Of a DNA stretch of 64,000 nucleotides, positions 30,143 to 38,595 are shown in pieces; the stretch's first letter is position 1; the number at the start of each line of letters is the position of its first letter. The notes under the pieces are model-generated. The model worked only from the letters and a program-made list of their open reading frames with translations, made no database searches and was not told the DNA's origin. The DNA comes from an uncultured Bacteroidales bacterium (lineage in GTDB: Bacteria > Bacteroidota > Bacteroidia > Bacteroidales > UBA932). Location of the stretch: the NCBI GenBank assembly GCA_949296645.1, contig CASFPH010000007.1, forward strand, positions 1-64,000, written 5' to 3'. Position numbers and translations under genes: made by a program.

Positions 30143-32368
30143 ATGCGTTTGAAAAACAGAATATCGGAAAAATTCTGCAGGGTTTTCCTGAAATGGAGAT
30201 ACTCCCGTTTTGCATGCAGACAGAACGGCGCTTCGGAATGTGCATCTGCAGCTTTTGTCTCTTTGGCTTCATACCATGGCGTGCGGGTTCCTCTTTATGA
30301 ACTGAGGGCGGTTATGGGTACTGGCAGCGACGGGACTACTTTGTATGGTATGTCAGAAGCTTTTCGTCATTACGGATTCGAGACGGCATGCATAAGAAGC
30401 TGCTTTTCAGAAGGAGTCTTTGATGCGTCTCCTTTGACGGAAATCCCTTTGCCTGTCATTGTTCATGTCAAAACCGGCAGCGGCATGCATTATATGACAG
30501 TCTTTTCGGTGGATGAACGCGGATTGCTTGTAATGGATCCTGCACCGGGGTCTTTCCTGTGGATGAAAATGGAGGAATTTCTTAAGGTATGGACAGGTGT
30601 CATGCTCGTGGCTGTTCCAGGGAAGGCGGAGATGCCGAATGATGCCGGACAGGGATTTTTGCAACGTCTCTGGATACTTGTCTTCCCGCATAGAAAGCGT
30701 ATGCTGCAGGCATTTATTGCTTCCGTCATTTATACGGTCTTCGGTCTTGGCCAGTCGATATATCTTCAGAAAATCGTAGATTATGTTCTGCCGGATGCAA
30801 ACGGAAATCTTGCGAATCTTCTGAGTTGCGGGATACTTGTGCTTCTTGTATATGTAGTTGCAGTCGGTTATGTCAAGAACCGTATAATGCTTGGTACGGG
30901 TGCGGCTCTTGACATTTCGCTTACCATGGCTTATTACAGACATCTCCTGAAATTGCCGCAGCAGTTCTTCGATTCGATGAGAAAGGGGGAGATATTGTCC
31001 AGATTCAGCGACATATCGAATATGACGGCTTTCGTAAATGATGTCATGTTGTCCTTTTTTGTCAATGTGTGCATAGTTGTCTTCTCATTGCTGCTCATGT
31101 TCACTTTTTACTGGAAACTTGGACTTGTTCTTTTGTTGTCTTTTCCTTTCTATGCGGCATTGTATATCCTGTACAATTATCTTAACTCACGTACTCAGAA
31201 AGCCGTGATGGAACAGGCTGCAAATGTGCAGTCGCATTTCGTTGAGACGGTTTCGTCAGTCAGGACCGTAAAGGAATTTTCAATGATGCGTACTTTTGAA
31301 AGAAAGGCTGAAAGTCTGTTCGTGGATTATGCCCGCAAGTGTTTCAGATCGATGAACAATATGGTTGGAACTTCCGTCGTTTCGGAATTCCTGTCCAGAT
31401 TTTTTTCAATAATAATATTATGGTGCGGGTCCTTTTTCGTAATGGACAGAAGCATGACTCCCGGGGAACTGCTTTCATTCTATGCCCTGATTTCGTATTT
31501 TATATCTCCTGTCGGTTCTTTGGTCGGAATCAATAGAAAATATCAGGATGCTAAAGCTGCCTCAGAGCGGGTCTTTGCCGTAATGGATATTCCTGAAGAG
31601 GATGAAGGTTCCGTGGTTCCGGACAGAAACGGAATGGGAAATATAGAATTCGTCGATGTATCTTTCCGTTATCCAGGAAGGGCCCCGTTGTTCGAATCGA
31701 TATCATTTAAGGTCAAGGCCGGGAGCTATGTCGCCTTTGCAGGAGAAAGCGGATGCGGTAAAAGTACCGTCATATCCCTTCTGATGAAACATTACAGACC
31801 GGATTCCGGTAGAATTATGGTCGGTGGGTATGATCTGTCCTCTGTTTCTTCCTGGTTTCTGAGAAACAATGCGGCACTTGTTTCTCAGAATGTCGAGCTT
31901 TTCAACGGAACTATTGTGTATAATATGTCGCTGGAGGAAAAACCGGATATGAAGCTGGTTTCTGAAATAGTATCCAGACTGGATATGGACGATTTTATTT
32001 CAGGTCTTGAACGAGGCCTGGAAACGGAGATAGGGGAGAACGGCATCAGACTTTCCGGGGGCCAAAGGCAGAAGCTGGCATTTGCCCGTGCTCTTTACAG
32101 GAAACCTTCCCTGCTGATAATGGATGAGGCTACTTCGTATATGGACAATGTTTCCGAAAAGAGGGTGATGCAGACGGCGCAGGAATATGCCAGGGAAGGC
32201 AATACTCTTATAGTGATAGCACACCGCCTTTCCGGAATATCGGCAGCGGACGTGATTCATGTCATTGCTGACGGCATGGTGGTGGCAAGCGGGAGCCATG
32301 AATCACTTCTTTGCTGGGACAATCCGTATTCAAGGATGTGGAATCTTCAGAAGGAATGCGTCATGTGA
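30143..32368 (+). CDS. Peptidase-containing ABC transporter (C39 domain, PCAT)
   Basis: Bifunctional exporter that cuts double-glycine leader peptides and pumps out the core. The protein is 741 residues. The C39 peptidase domain spans about 22-150, with oxyanion Gln27, nucleophile Cys33, His116 and Asp132. The usual DCGxAC around the nucleophile is replaced by ECASAA. A six-helix membrane domain spans about 165-460. The ATPase has Walker A GESGCGKST, signature LSGGQRQKLAFARAL, Walker B LLIMDEAT and switch IAHRLSG. The matching substrate is probably the peptide at 32431, 62 bases downstream. Confidence 0.93.
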   Translation: MRLKNRISEKFCRVFLKWRYSRFACRQNGASECASAAFVSLASYHGVRVPLYELRAVMGTGSDGTTLYGMSEAFRHYGFETACIRSCFSEGVFDASPLTEIPLPVIVHVKTGSGMHYMTVFSVDERGLLVMDPAPGSFLWMKMEEFLKVWTGVMLVAVPGKAEMPNDAGQGFLQRLWILVFPHRKRMLQAFIASVIYTVFGLGQSIYLQKIVDYVLPDANGNLANLLSCGILVLLVYVVAVGYVKNRIMLGTGAALDISLTMAYYRHLLKLPQQFFDSMRKGEILSRFSDISNMTAFVNDVMLSFFVNVCIVVFSLLLMFTFYWKLGLVLLLSFPFYAALYILYNYLNSRTQKAVMEQAANVQSHFVETVSSVRTVKEFSMMRTFERKAESLFVDYARKCFRSMNNMVGTSVVSEFLSRFFSIIILWCGSFFVMDRSMTPGELLSFYALISYFISPVGSLVGINRKYQDAKAASERVFAVMDIPEEDEGSVVPDRNGMGNIEFVDVSFRYPGRAPLFESISFKVKAGSYVAFAGESGCGKSTVISLLMKHYRPDSGRIMVGGYDLSSVSSWFLRNNAALVSQNVELFNGTIVYNMSLEEKPDMKLVSEIVSRLDMDDFISGLERGLETEIGENGIRLSGGQRQKLAFARALYRKPSLLIMDEATSYMDNVSEKRVMQTAQEYAREGNTLIVIAHRLSGISAADVIHVIADGMVVASGSHESLLCWDNPYSRMWNLQKECVM

Positions 32369-32401
32369 CTGTTTACTGTATGGTATCTTGGTGCACGAAG
32401 A

Positions 32402-32409
32402 TATATTTG
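32402..32409 (+). promoter_or_regulatory. -7 promoter element (TATATTTG) for the leader peptide gene
   Basis: TATATTTG lies 21 bases ahead of the peptide ATG, so the small gene can be expressed apart from, and more strongly than, its exporter. A -33 element is not clear. Confidence 0.5.
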
Positions 32410-32430
32410 TCTAACTAAAAAATTTACATT

Positions 32431-32673
32431 ATGAAACTGGATTTGGAAAAAATGAATTGCAAGCCTCTTTCCGAGGCCGAGATGAGAGAGATTGACGGAG
32501 GGTTTTTCCCGTTTCTTCTGGCAGCCGGGTTCATCCTGCTAGGTACTTGCGGATGCTATTGTGAGAGGAACAAGATCGTTATCAATACCTATGATTTCGA
32601 TCACAGCAGCATGAGCGATTCCGATTCGACAGCCATAAATCCTACAATCAACGTTCCGCTGCATTTAAGGTAG
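32431..32673 (+). CDS. Double-glycine-leader peptide, putative secreted bacteriocin-like or signalling peptide
   Basis: An 80-residue precursor. Residues 1-24 form a leader ending LSEAEMREIDGG, the classic pattern (Leu, Glu, Met, Ile and GG at -2/-1) cut by C39 transporters. The predicted 56-residue core begins with a hydrophobic stretch FFPFLLAAGFILLG and a cysteine cluster Cys40, Cys42, Cys44 (CGCYC). An acidic-polar half with several Asp and Ser follows, then NPTINVPLHL. It lies directly after the matching exporter and has its own promoter and terminator. The core does not look like pediocin-type or lanthipeptide families I know, and no modification enzyme is adjacent. Toxin, surface adhesin and signal are all open. 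Confidence 0.8.
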   Translation: MKLDLEKMNCKPLSEAEMREIDGGFFPFLLAAGFILLGTCGCYCERNKIVINTYDFDHSSMSDSDSTAINPTINVPLHLR

Positions 32674-32691
32674 CCTGATGTATTCACGGAT

Positions 32692-32741
32692 GGGTCCGTA
32701 TCCGCAGGTTTTCTGTTTAAGATGCGGATACGGATCCTTTT
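32692..32741 (+). terminator. Terminator after the leader peptide gene
   Basis: Fifteen-base arms at 32692-32706 and 32723-32737 pair with a single mismatch and are followed by TTTT. It overlaps the 5' end of the longest frame for the next gene, so that gene must start later, at 32770. Confidence 0.85.
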
Positions 32742-32769
32742 ACGTGGATGTAAACATTATGGAAACGAT

Positions 32770-33516
32770 ATGATTGTGGAAAGGTCAGAACTATTGAAAT
32801 TGAGCTGGATTATGAAGAATGGATATTTTGTGAAGTGGTCGGGAATACTGGCAGTCATGTATTTCATCGATGTTATACTGACTTTTCAGGTACTTGGCTT
32901 CAGCGGTTTGAGCAAGGGGCATTTTCGCGAAACAAATCCCATATCGAATTTTCTATACGGCTGCGGATTGCCTGGCTGGCTATCCATATTTTCAGTGGCC
33001 GTTTTCTGGATATTCTTTTATTCTTCGCTGGCTTATTATTCATTTGTCGTGTATTCTCCAGACTATACCGGTATGGAAGGCTGCAGTAGCAAGTCCGTAT
33101 TTTCAAGGATTTTATACCTGTCCGGACTTCTTCCCAAACGGAGGCATGCAGGGTGGAGCCGCAAGGCGGCAGTACGGAATATGTTCATGCTGGTGTTCAA
33201 TTTATACTGCCTTTTTGCATTCGGAAATATTCTGGGTGAAAAGATTGTCGTTCTGTTTTCCAATCTTATGACTGCTGTTGCTGCTCACGGTGATAATTTC
33301 TCCTATGTGTATGGGGAAGGTGTGAGTGAAATGGTGTTCGATGAAAAATTTATCGGGAAGTCATGGCTGAACGGAATCTCCGCGGTATGGTGTTCGTGGA
33401 GACATTCTTATCCATATGATTCCTTGTTTTTGAGGGAGACAGCAGGCTGTATTTCCGGTTTGCTGATGGTATTCCGGTATTATGTTTCAGGAAAAGATTT
33501 CAACAGGGACTGTTGA
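32770..33516 (+). CDS. Polytopic membrane protein of unknown function (candidate immunity or accessory protein)
   Basis: I use the ATG at 32770, because an earlier in-frame ATG at 32722 sits inside the terminator hairpin. The protein has 248 residues. Membrane helices lie at about residues 20-44, 70-100, 135-160 and near the C-terminus. The first helix reads YFIDVILTFQVLGF and is followed by RETNPISNFLYG. That pattern (Asp, Leu-Thr, Gly, Glu-x-Asn-Pro) recalls the small DUF5658-type membrane family, but only loosely. It follows the peptide gene. Small membrane proteins after bacteriocin genes are often immunity proteins, yet position is the only support. Confidence 0.6.
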   Translation: MIVERSELLKLSWIMKNGYFVKWSGILAVMYFIDVILTFQVLGFSGLSKGHFRETNPISNFLYGCGLPGWLSIFSVAVFWIFFYSSLAYYSFVVYSPDYTGMEGCSSKSVFSRILYLSGLLPKRRHAGWSRKAAVRNMFMLVFNLYCLFAFGNILGEKIVVLFSNLMTAVAAHGDNFSYVYGEGVSEMVFDEKFIGKSWLNGISAVWCSWRHSYPYDSLFLRETAGCISGLLMVFRYYVSGKDFNRDC

Positions 33517-33524
33517 AATCTTTA
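33493..33524 (+). terminator. Terminator overlapping the stop codon of the membrane protein gene
   Basis: A perfect 14-bp inverted repeat (arms from AAAGATTTCAACAG) around the spacer GGA spans the stop codon and ends in CTTT. The right arm begins the repeat cluster that follows. Confidence 0.7.
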
Positions 33525-33578
33525 CTCGTCTTGTTGGAAAACCTGTTGGAATCCCTGTTGAAATCTCTGTTGAAAACA
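33510..33578 (+). repeat. Short degenerate tandem repeat, unit CTGTTGAAATCT
   Basis: Five related copies: one at 33510, one at 33530 (CTTGTTGGAAAAC), then three contiguous 12-base units at 33543, 33555 and 33567. The first copy is the right arm of the terminator hairpin. The block lies between the membrane protein stop and the glyA terminator. Confidence 0.75.
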
Positions 33579-33589
33579 AAAAGGAACGA

Positions 33590-33616
33590 TGTCAAATGTT
33601 CGTTTGCATTTTGACA
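33590..33616. terminator. Hairpin between the peptide cassette and glyA
   Basis: TGTCAAA and TTTGACA arms enclose a 13-base loop. The right side continues CACCGCC, as in the palindromes at 26326 and 50932, but the left GGTG arm is lost here. It lies 70 bases beyond the glyA stop on the minus strand. Confidence 0.5.
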
Positions 33617-33685
33617 CCGCCCCTTTTGAGTTATGTGTTACCCGTATGTGCTACCAGGCTGATTGCCAGGCAGGGTTTTGTCGGA

Positions 33686-34966
33686 TTACCATGCGTTGAG
33701 AGGAAGTCCGTGCATTTTTTTGCGGGCCTGTTCCCTTACGTCGTTGATTACTTCTTCGTTGTCGATATTGCTCAATACCCTGTCGATGAGATCAACGATG
33801 AATTCCATGTCTTTTTCAACAAGACCTCTGGATGTTATTGCAGGAGTTCCAACCCTTATACCGGAAGTCTGGAATGGTGACCTTGAATCGAAAGGTACCA
33901 TATTCTTGTTGATTGTGATGTCTGCCTTTACCAGAGTGTTTTCTGCAACCTTACCGGTCAGGTCAGGGAATTTGGTTCTGAGGTCGATAAGCATTACGTG
34001 GTTGTCGGTACCGCCCGATACAACTTTGTAACCTCTTTTTATGAATGCTTCTGCCATAGCCTGCGCGTTTTTCTTCACCTGAATCTGATATTCCTTGAAT
34101 TCAGGCTGAAGGGCTTCGAAGAATGCCACAGCCTTGGCTGCTATGCAGTGTTCCAGCGGACCGCCCTGTATTCCAGGGAATACGCTTGAATTTATGATGG
34201 CAGACATTTTCTTGATTTCACCTTTAGGTGTCTTGATTCCCCATGGATTTTCAAAGTCTTTTCCTATCAGGATGATACCGCCTCTAGGACCTCTCAATGT
34301 CTTATGGGTCGTAGATGTTACGATGTGTGCATATTTTACAGGATTGTCGAGGAGGCCGGCAGCGATAAGACCTGCTGGATGGGCCATGTCGACCATCAGT
34401 ATAGCGCCGACTTCATCTGCGATTTTACGCATTCTTGCCCAGTCCCATTCCCTTGAATATGCTGAGGCACCGCCCACAATGAGTTTCGGTTTGTGTTCGA
34501 GAGCCTTTCTTTCCATGTCGTCGTAGTCGACGAGTCCGGTTTCGGGATTTACCCCGTAGGCAACTGCATGGTACAGGATTCCTGACATGTTTACAGGTGA
34601 TCCGTGAGTAAGGTGACCGCCGTGTGCAAGGTCAAGTCCCATGAATGTGTCTCCCGGTTTCAGGCATGCCATGAATACTGCCATGTTTGCCTGTGCTCCT
34701 GAGTGAGGCTGTACGTTTGCATATTCGGCACCGAACAGTTCCTTTATCCTGTCGATTGCCAGCTGTTCCACCTGGTCTACAATCTGGCAGCCGCCATAAT
34801 ATCTTGCTCCCGGATATCCTTCAGCATATTTGTTGGTTAATACTGATCCGAGGGCTTCCAAAACCTGATTCGTCACGAAGTTTTCAGATGCTATCAGTTC
34901 TATTCCGTGCATCTGCCTGTTTTCTTCTTTTTTTATCAGTTCCGATATTTGAAGATCCTGTTTCAT
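33686..34966 (-). CDS. glyA: Serine hydroxymethyltransferase
   Basis: PLP enzyme interconverting serine and glycine with transfer of a one-carbon unit to tetrahydrofolate. The 426-residue protein carries the signature [14 protein letters not shown] with the Schiff-base lysine, plus [10 protein letters not shown] and [12 protein letters not shown]. It is monocistronic. The upstream region on this strand carries TATCTTCG, a degenerate -7 box at about 35029-35036. Confidence 0.97.
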   Translation of the reverse strand: MKQDLQISELIKKEENRQMHGIELIASENFVTNQVLEALGSVLTNKYAEGYPGARYYGGCQIVDQVEQLAIDRIKELFGAEYANVQPHSGAQANMAVFMACLKPGDTFMGLDLAHGGHLTHGSPVNMSGILYHAVAYGVNPETGLVDYDDMERKALEHKPKLIVGGASAYSREWDWARMRKIADEVGAILMVDMAHPAGLIAAGLLDNPVKYAHIVTSTTHKTLRGPRGGIILIGKDFENPWGIKTPKGEIKKMSAIINSSVFPGIQGGPLEHCIAAKAVAFFEALQPEFKEYQIQVKKNAQAMAEAFIKRGYKVVSGGTDNHVMLIDLRTKFPDLTGKVAENTLVKADITINKNMVPFDSRSPFQTSGIRVGTPAITSRGLVEKDMEFIVDLIDRVLSNIDNEEVINDVREQARKKMHGLPLNAW

Positions 34967-35083
34967 ATTGTTTGTTAAAATTATTGTTGTTATTTATAGT
35001 CAGTTTATATGCCAATGGAATAATAATGCGAAGATAGATTAAAAAAATCAAACTCTTACATATTTTTCAATCATTTTATGGAT

Positions 35084-35091
35084 TATCTTTG
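35084..35091 (+). promoter_or_regulatory. -7 promoter element (TATCTTTG) for the RNA methyltransferase
   Basis: TATCTTTG lies 20 bases ahead of the ATG at 35112. The 145-base intergenic region between glyA and this gene holds only divergent promoter elements. Confidence 0.55.
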
Positions 35092-35111
35092 TTCAAATTA
35101 AAGAAGGTTAT

Positions 35112-35651
35112 ATGGGAAGAAAACTGGCGAATTCCGAACTCGGCAGACTTACTGTGGAGGAATACAGACAGTCTGAGAAAAGAAATTTTGTCGTGGTAAT
35201 GGACAACGTGCGGAGTCAGCATAATGTGGGCGCCGCTTTCAGGACCGCTGATGCATTCAGGGCAGGAATGGTCGTTATTTGCGGCATTTCTGCGGTTCCT
35301 CCGTCTCCTGAAATCCACAAGTCCGCACTCGGTGCCGAATTTTCTGTCGACTGGAAATATTTCAAGAAAACCGAAGATGCAGTCATGTGGCTTAAGGAAG
35401 AGGGATATATAATAGTTTCCGTGGAACAGGCAGAGGATTCCGTCATGCTTGACGCGTTCGAACCTTTGTCAGACAAGAAGTATGCCTTTGTTTTCGGGAA
35501 CGAAGTCAAGGGAGTCCTGCAGGAGGTGGTGGAAATGTCCGACATTGTCCTTGAAATACCTCAGTACGGTACAAAGCATTCCCTGAATGTCTCGGTGTCC
35601 GTAGGTGTTGTCATATGGGATATGGTGCTTAAAGGCAATCGCAAATTATAA
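35112..35651 (+). CDS. SpoU-family RNA 2'-O-methyltransferase
   Basis: SAM-dependent ribose methyltransferase of the trefoil-knot class, acting on tRNA or rRNA. The three motifs are present: NVRSQHNVGAAFRTADAF, FVFGNEVKGV and IPQYGTKHSLNVSVSVGVVIWD. At 179 residues it has no N-terminal RNA-binding extension, like TrmL/TrmH minimal enzymes. The exact target nucleotide cannot be told. Confidence 0.88.
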   Translation: MGRKLANSELGRLTVEEYRQSEKRNFVVVMDNVRSQHNVGAAFRTADAFRAGMVVICGISAVPPSPEIHKSALGAEFSVDWKYFKKTEDAVMWLKEEGYIIVSVEQAEDSVMLDAFEPLSDKKYAFVFGNEVKGVLQEVVEMSDIVLEIPQYGTKHSLNVSVSVGVVIWDMVLKGNRKL

Positions 35652-35675
35652 CAGTCTGATATAGTCTTATTTGAA

Positions 35676-37040
35676 ATGATAGATCTGAAATGCAAGATAC
35701 ACGATGCGAATTCTTTTGAAATGAAGATATGGCTCGTGAACGACAGTTCTTCCGGTATCATGGACTTTGATATAGGAACCTGGTTTATTGTGCCTCCGGC
35801 GCTTGATATCAACCGGACAACTTTCACAAGACGCATCTTTTATGCAAATACCAGGTCATATTACAGGCTGATAACTCCCAGATATTCTCTGGAAGGAATG
35901 ATAAGCAGCGAGTCTTCTCCTCTGTCATTCCTGCGGAATTCTGTTTCTGAAATCGCCAGTGGCGGAAATGTTTCCGGAGGAGACCTTTCATACCAGGTGA
36001 AAATGTTCACTTCCATCTTTAAAAGTGCGGTGCGGGAACGTGCGACTTCGATGAAAAGTTACGACCCGTCATTTTCTGAAGATGTCAAAAGGGTGCTTTC
36101 AACCTTTTATGAGCTTTCCGCTGATGTGACTGATGATTCATGCATGAGGCATTTCATGTCGGGATACGAATACATGCTTTCGGTTGCCCTTTCATGGGCG
36201 TACGGACTGTACGGTCGTTTTGAAGAATTCAGAAGCCTTGTTATCGAGCTTGAGAAGATGATGACGGATGCCGGCTTCCTTACTCCATCTGTCGATGATC
36301 CTGAAGGAAATGCGAAAATGCTGCACAGATGGGGCGAACTCAAGAAGTACAGTGCGGGAGAGTTGTATTTTTCCGTAAATACCAGACGTGACGGTATTCT
36401 TGCGGAGCAATTTTATTACAGTATTGCGGCAGGACTGTCAATGATTTTCGCCACCATAGTGGCGTTTTCATTTCAAAAAAAGTACGGTAACTTCACAATG
36501 CCTCTTTTTGTTGCCCTTGTCATAAGCTATATGCTGAAGGACAGAATAAAGGATTTCATGCGTTATTATTTTGCCCATAAGAGACGTGAGAAGTATTTTG
36601 ACAACAGGGTTGACATAAATATAAAAGGCGAGAAAGCCGGTATGGCAAAGGAGGCGTTCGATTTTATAAAACCTGCACGTTTCCCTGATTTCATAAATGA
36701 TTTCATCTCCTGCAGATACCTTGAAAACTATACTGTTGCGTATTATAAGAAATTCGTGACTGTTGATGCATCCGTCTTGAATATGGCATCTGAATATGTC
36801 ATTGACGGCATGAACAATATAGTCAGGATAAATTTCTCGTCTTTTTTCAGAAATATGGATGATCCGGAAGCAAAACTTCCGTGTCTGGCTGAAGACGGCT
36901 CCATAAGAACGGTGGAAGTGGAAAGAATCTATTATATATACCTGATTTTCGAACTCAGGTCCGCCGGTGCTACCGAATACAGGAAAATCAGACTTTCCGC
37001 CACCAGAGACGGGCTCAAGTCGTTCGATCTTCTGAAATGA
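35676..37040 (+). CDS. Conserved membrane-anchored protein of unknown function
   Basis: A 454-residue protein with no signal peptide. Two adjacent membrane helices lie at about residues 248-288 (EQFYYSIAAGLSMIFATIVAF and FTMPLFVALVISYML). Both flanking domains would then face the cytoplasm. The N-terminal half is mixed alpha/beta and the C-terminal half ends in beta-like sequence. I recognise no enzyme motif. It starts 24 bases after the RNA methyltransferase and may be co-transcribed. Confidence 0.75.
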   Translation: MIDLKCKIHDANSFEMKIWLVNDSSSGIMDFDIGTWFIVPPALDINRTTFTRRIFYANTRSYYRLITPRYSLEGMISSESSPLSFLRNSVSEIASGGNVSGGDLSYQVKMFTSIFKSAVRERATSMKSYDPSFSEDVKRVLSTFYELSADVTDDSCMRHFMSGYEYMLSVALSWAYGLYGRFEEFRSLVIELEKMMTDAGFLTPSVDDPEGNAKMLHRWGELKKYSAGELYFSVNTRRDGILAEQFYYSIAAGLSMIFATIVAFSFQKKYGNFTMPLFVALVISYMLKDRIKDFMRYYFAHKRREKYFDNRVDINIKGEKAGMAKEAFDFIKPARFPDFINDFISCRYLENYTVAYYKKFVTVDASVLNMASEYVIDGMNNIVRINFSSFFRNMDDPEAKLPCLAEDGSIRTVEVERIYYIYLIFELRSAGATEYRKIRLSATRDGLKSFDLLK

Positions 37041-37088
37041 CCGGGCCCGGATTCTGATAGCTTTTCTCTATTCCTGTTCCTGAGGAAA

Positions 37089-37379
37089 CTATTTGTTCAG
37101 TTCGCTGATTCTGATGAACAGTGCGTCTATCTGTTCGAACATGGTTCTGGTAAGCTCCCTGTAGTATTTCCTGTATGCTCCGCTTTTTTTGCTGTCGTCT
37201 TTTACAGGATGGTTTGCCTTGAAAATCAGGTCGTTTCTAAGATCTATCGCGTCTTTGATGATCTTGTTGCTTTCTTCCTGTTTCTTGTCAGGGAACAAAT
37301 ACATGAAAGTCCAGCAGTCAGAGATTACTTCCATTGAAAGATAATCGATGTCTTTTTTCAGATTTCTAAGATTTGCCAT
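37089..37379 (-). CDS. Small helical protein of unknown function
   Basis: A 96-residue, highly charged, all-helical cytoplasmic protein (four predicted helices, no Gly/Pro-rich parts). It has its own -7 box at 37403-37410 and is likely monocistronic. Intact reading frame, promoter and codon use like its neighbours support a real gene. No function can be assigned. Confidence 0.7.
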   Translation of the reverse strand: MANLRNLKKDIDYLSMEVISDCWTFMYLFPDKKQEESNKIIKDAIDLRNDLIFKANHPVKDDSKKSGAYRKYYRELTRTMFEQIDALFIRISELNK

Positions 37380-37402
37380 TTTATTGATGAATTAGTTTCC
37401 GG

Positions 37403-37410
37403 CAAAGATA
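37403..37410 (-). promoter_or_regulatory. -7 promoter element (TATCTTTG) for the small helical protein
   Basis: Minus-strand TATCTTTG lies 23 bases ahead of the start at 37379, close behind the stop of the epimerase gene at 37418. Confidence 0.55.
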
Positions 37411-37417
37411 GTAAAAT

Positions 37418-38572
37418 TTACAGTTTGACGACTCCTATTCCAGGGAGATCGTTCAGCTTCACTTTCCCGTCACATATTTCCGCGCCTTTGAAACAATCGT
37501 TGCTTATAAGCAGGTTGCCGTCGAGGTCCGCCCATTCCATTTGCGATATGAGTTGTGCAGCCGCACTTATGGCGCATGAAGTTTCTGTCATGCATCCTAT
37601 CATGAGTTTCATGTGCAGGGCCTTTGCAACCGTTACCATTTCCCTGGCTTCACGCATCCCAGTACATTTCATAAGTTTGATGTTTATGCCTGAATATGCC
37701 CCTTTAAGTCCCTGTATGTCTGTCAGCCTCTGGCATGCTTCGTCTGCAAATATCGGAAGCGGACTCCTTTCGGTTATCCATGCCGTTTCATCAAGCATAT
37801 ATCTGGACATCGGTTGTTCGATCATCCTGACATTCCTTTCGCTCAACCAGTGTATCATGTCAAGTGCATAGTTCTTGTCTTTCCATCCCTGGTTCGCATC
37901 GACGCAGATTGGTTTGTCCGTTACGGATCTTATGGTCTCTATCATCATCCTGTCCGTCTTGTCGTCGCGTCCCAGCTTTACCTTTATTATATTGTATGGA
38001 GACGCTTCCCTTGTTTTTTCCCTTACAATTTCTTCCGTGTCAAGTCCTACCGTAAATGAAGTGCTGACGGTCCTGTTTTTGTCGAAACCCCATATTTTCC
38101 ACCATGGCTGCCCGATCAATTTCCCTACAAGGTCGTGCAGGGCAATGTCGACTGCTGCCTTTGCCGCCGTATTGTTGGATGCAATTGAATCCACGTAAGT
38201 CATGATATCTTCTATCATGAACGGGGAACTGAAACGTCCCAGGTCTACCTTTTTCAGAAAATCGATTGCGGAAGACTGGGTTTCACCGAGGTATGGAGGC
38301 ATGGCAGCCTCACCGTATCCGGTGATTCCGTCATATTCTATTTCGGTGAGTACAATCGGGGTGGATGTCCTTGAAGAATTCGCTATGGTGAAGACATGTT
38401 TCATTTCGGCATTGAAAGGCCTGAATGAGAGCTTCATCTTCTTCTGTGACTTCTTTACCGTCTCTGGAAAGACGTGTTGTGCAGCAAGAATCTTTTCTGC
38501 GGGTCCGATGACGGCTGCTGCGGCTATTGCCGTCGAAGCGGTTTTTATGAAATTGCGTCTGCTTTGTGTCAT
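37418..38572 (-). CDS. Dipeptide epimerase (enolase superfamily), exported
   Basis: Interconverts L-Ala-D-Glu and L-Ala-L-Glu during murein-peptide recycling. The 384-residue protein starts with a twin-arginine-like signal (SRRNFIKTASTAIAAAAV). Enolase-superfamily catalytic elements are visible: KVKLGRDD (general base Lys pair), VDANQGW and IEQPMSRY as metal ligands, and IFADEAC, then IKLMKCTG for the second base. It lies 23 bases after an NlpC/P60 peptidase, which frees such dipeptides. Substrate is inferred from family and context; another enolase-superfamily racemase is possible. Confidence 0.85.
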   Translation of the reverse strand: MTQSRRNFIKTASTAIAAAAVIGPAEKILAAQHVFPETVKKSQKKMKLSFRPFNAEMKHVFTIANSSRTSTPIVLTEIEYDGITGYGEAAMPPYLGETQSSAIDFLKKVDLGRFSSPFMIEDIMTYVDSIASNNTAAKAAVDIALHDLVGKLIGQPWWKIWGFDKNRTVSTSFTVGLDTEEIVREKTREASPYNIIKVKLGRDDKTDRMMIETIRSVTDKPICVDANQGWKDKNYALDMIHWLSERNVRMIEQPMSRYMLDETAWITERSPLPIFADEACQRLTDIQGLKGAYSGINIKLMKCTGMREAREMVTVAKALHMKLMIGCMTETSCAISAAAQLISQMEWADLDGNLLISNDCFKGAEICDGKVKLNDLPGIGVVKL

Positions 38573-38595
38573 GACCTTATCTGCTTTTTGTTGTC

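Noticed and set aside
33482-33880. 132-residue open frame on the plus strand across the repeat cluster
   Set aside because: Mostly antisense to the 3' end of glyA, and the repeat-derived part is low in information.
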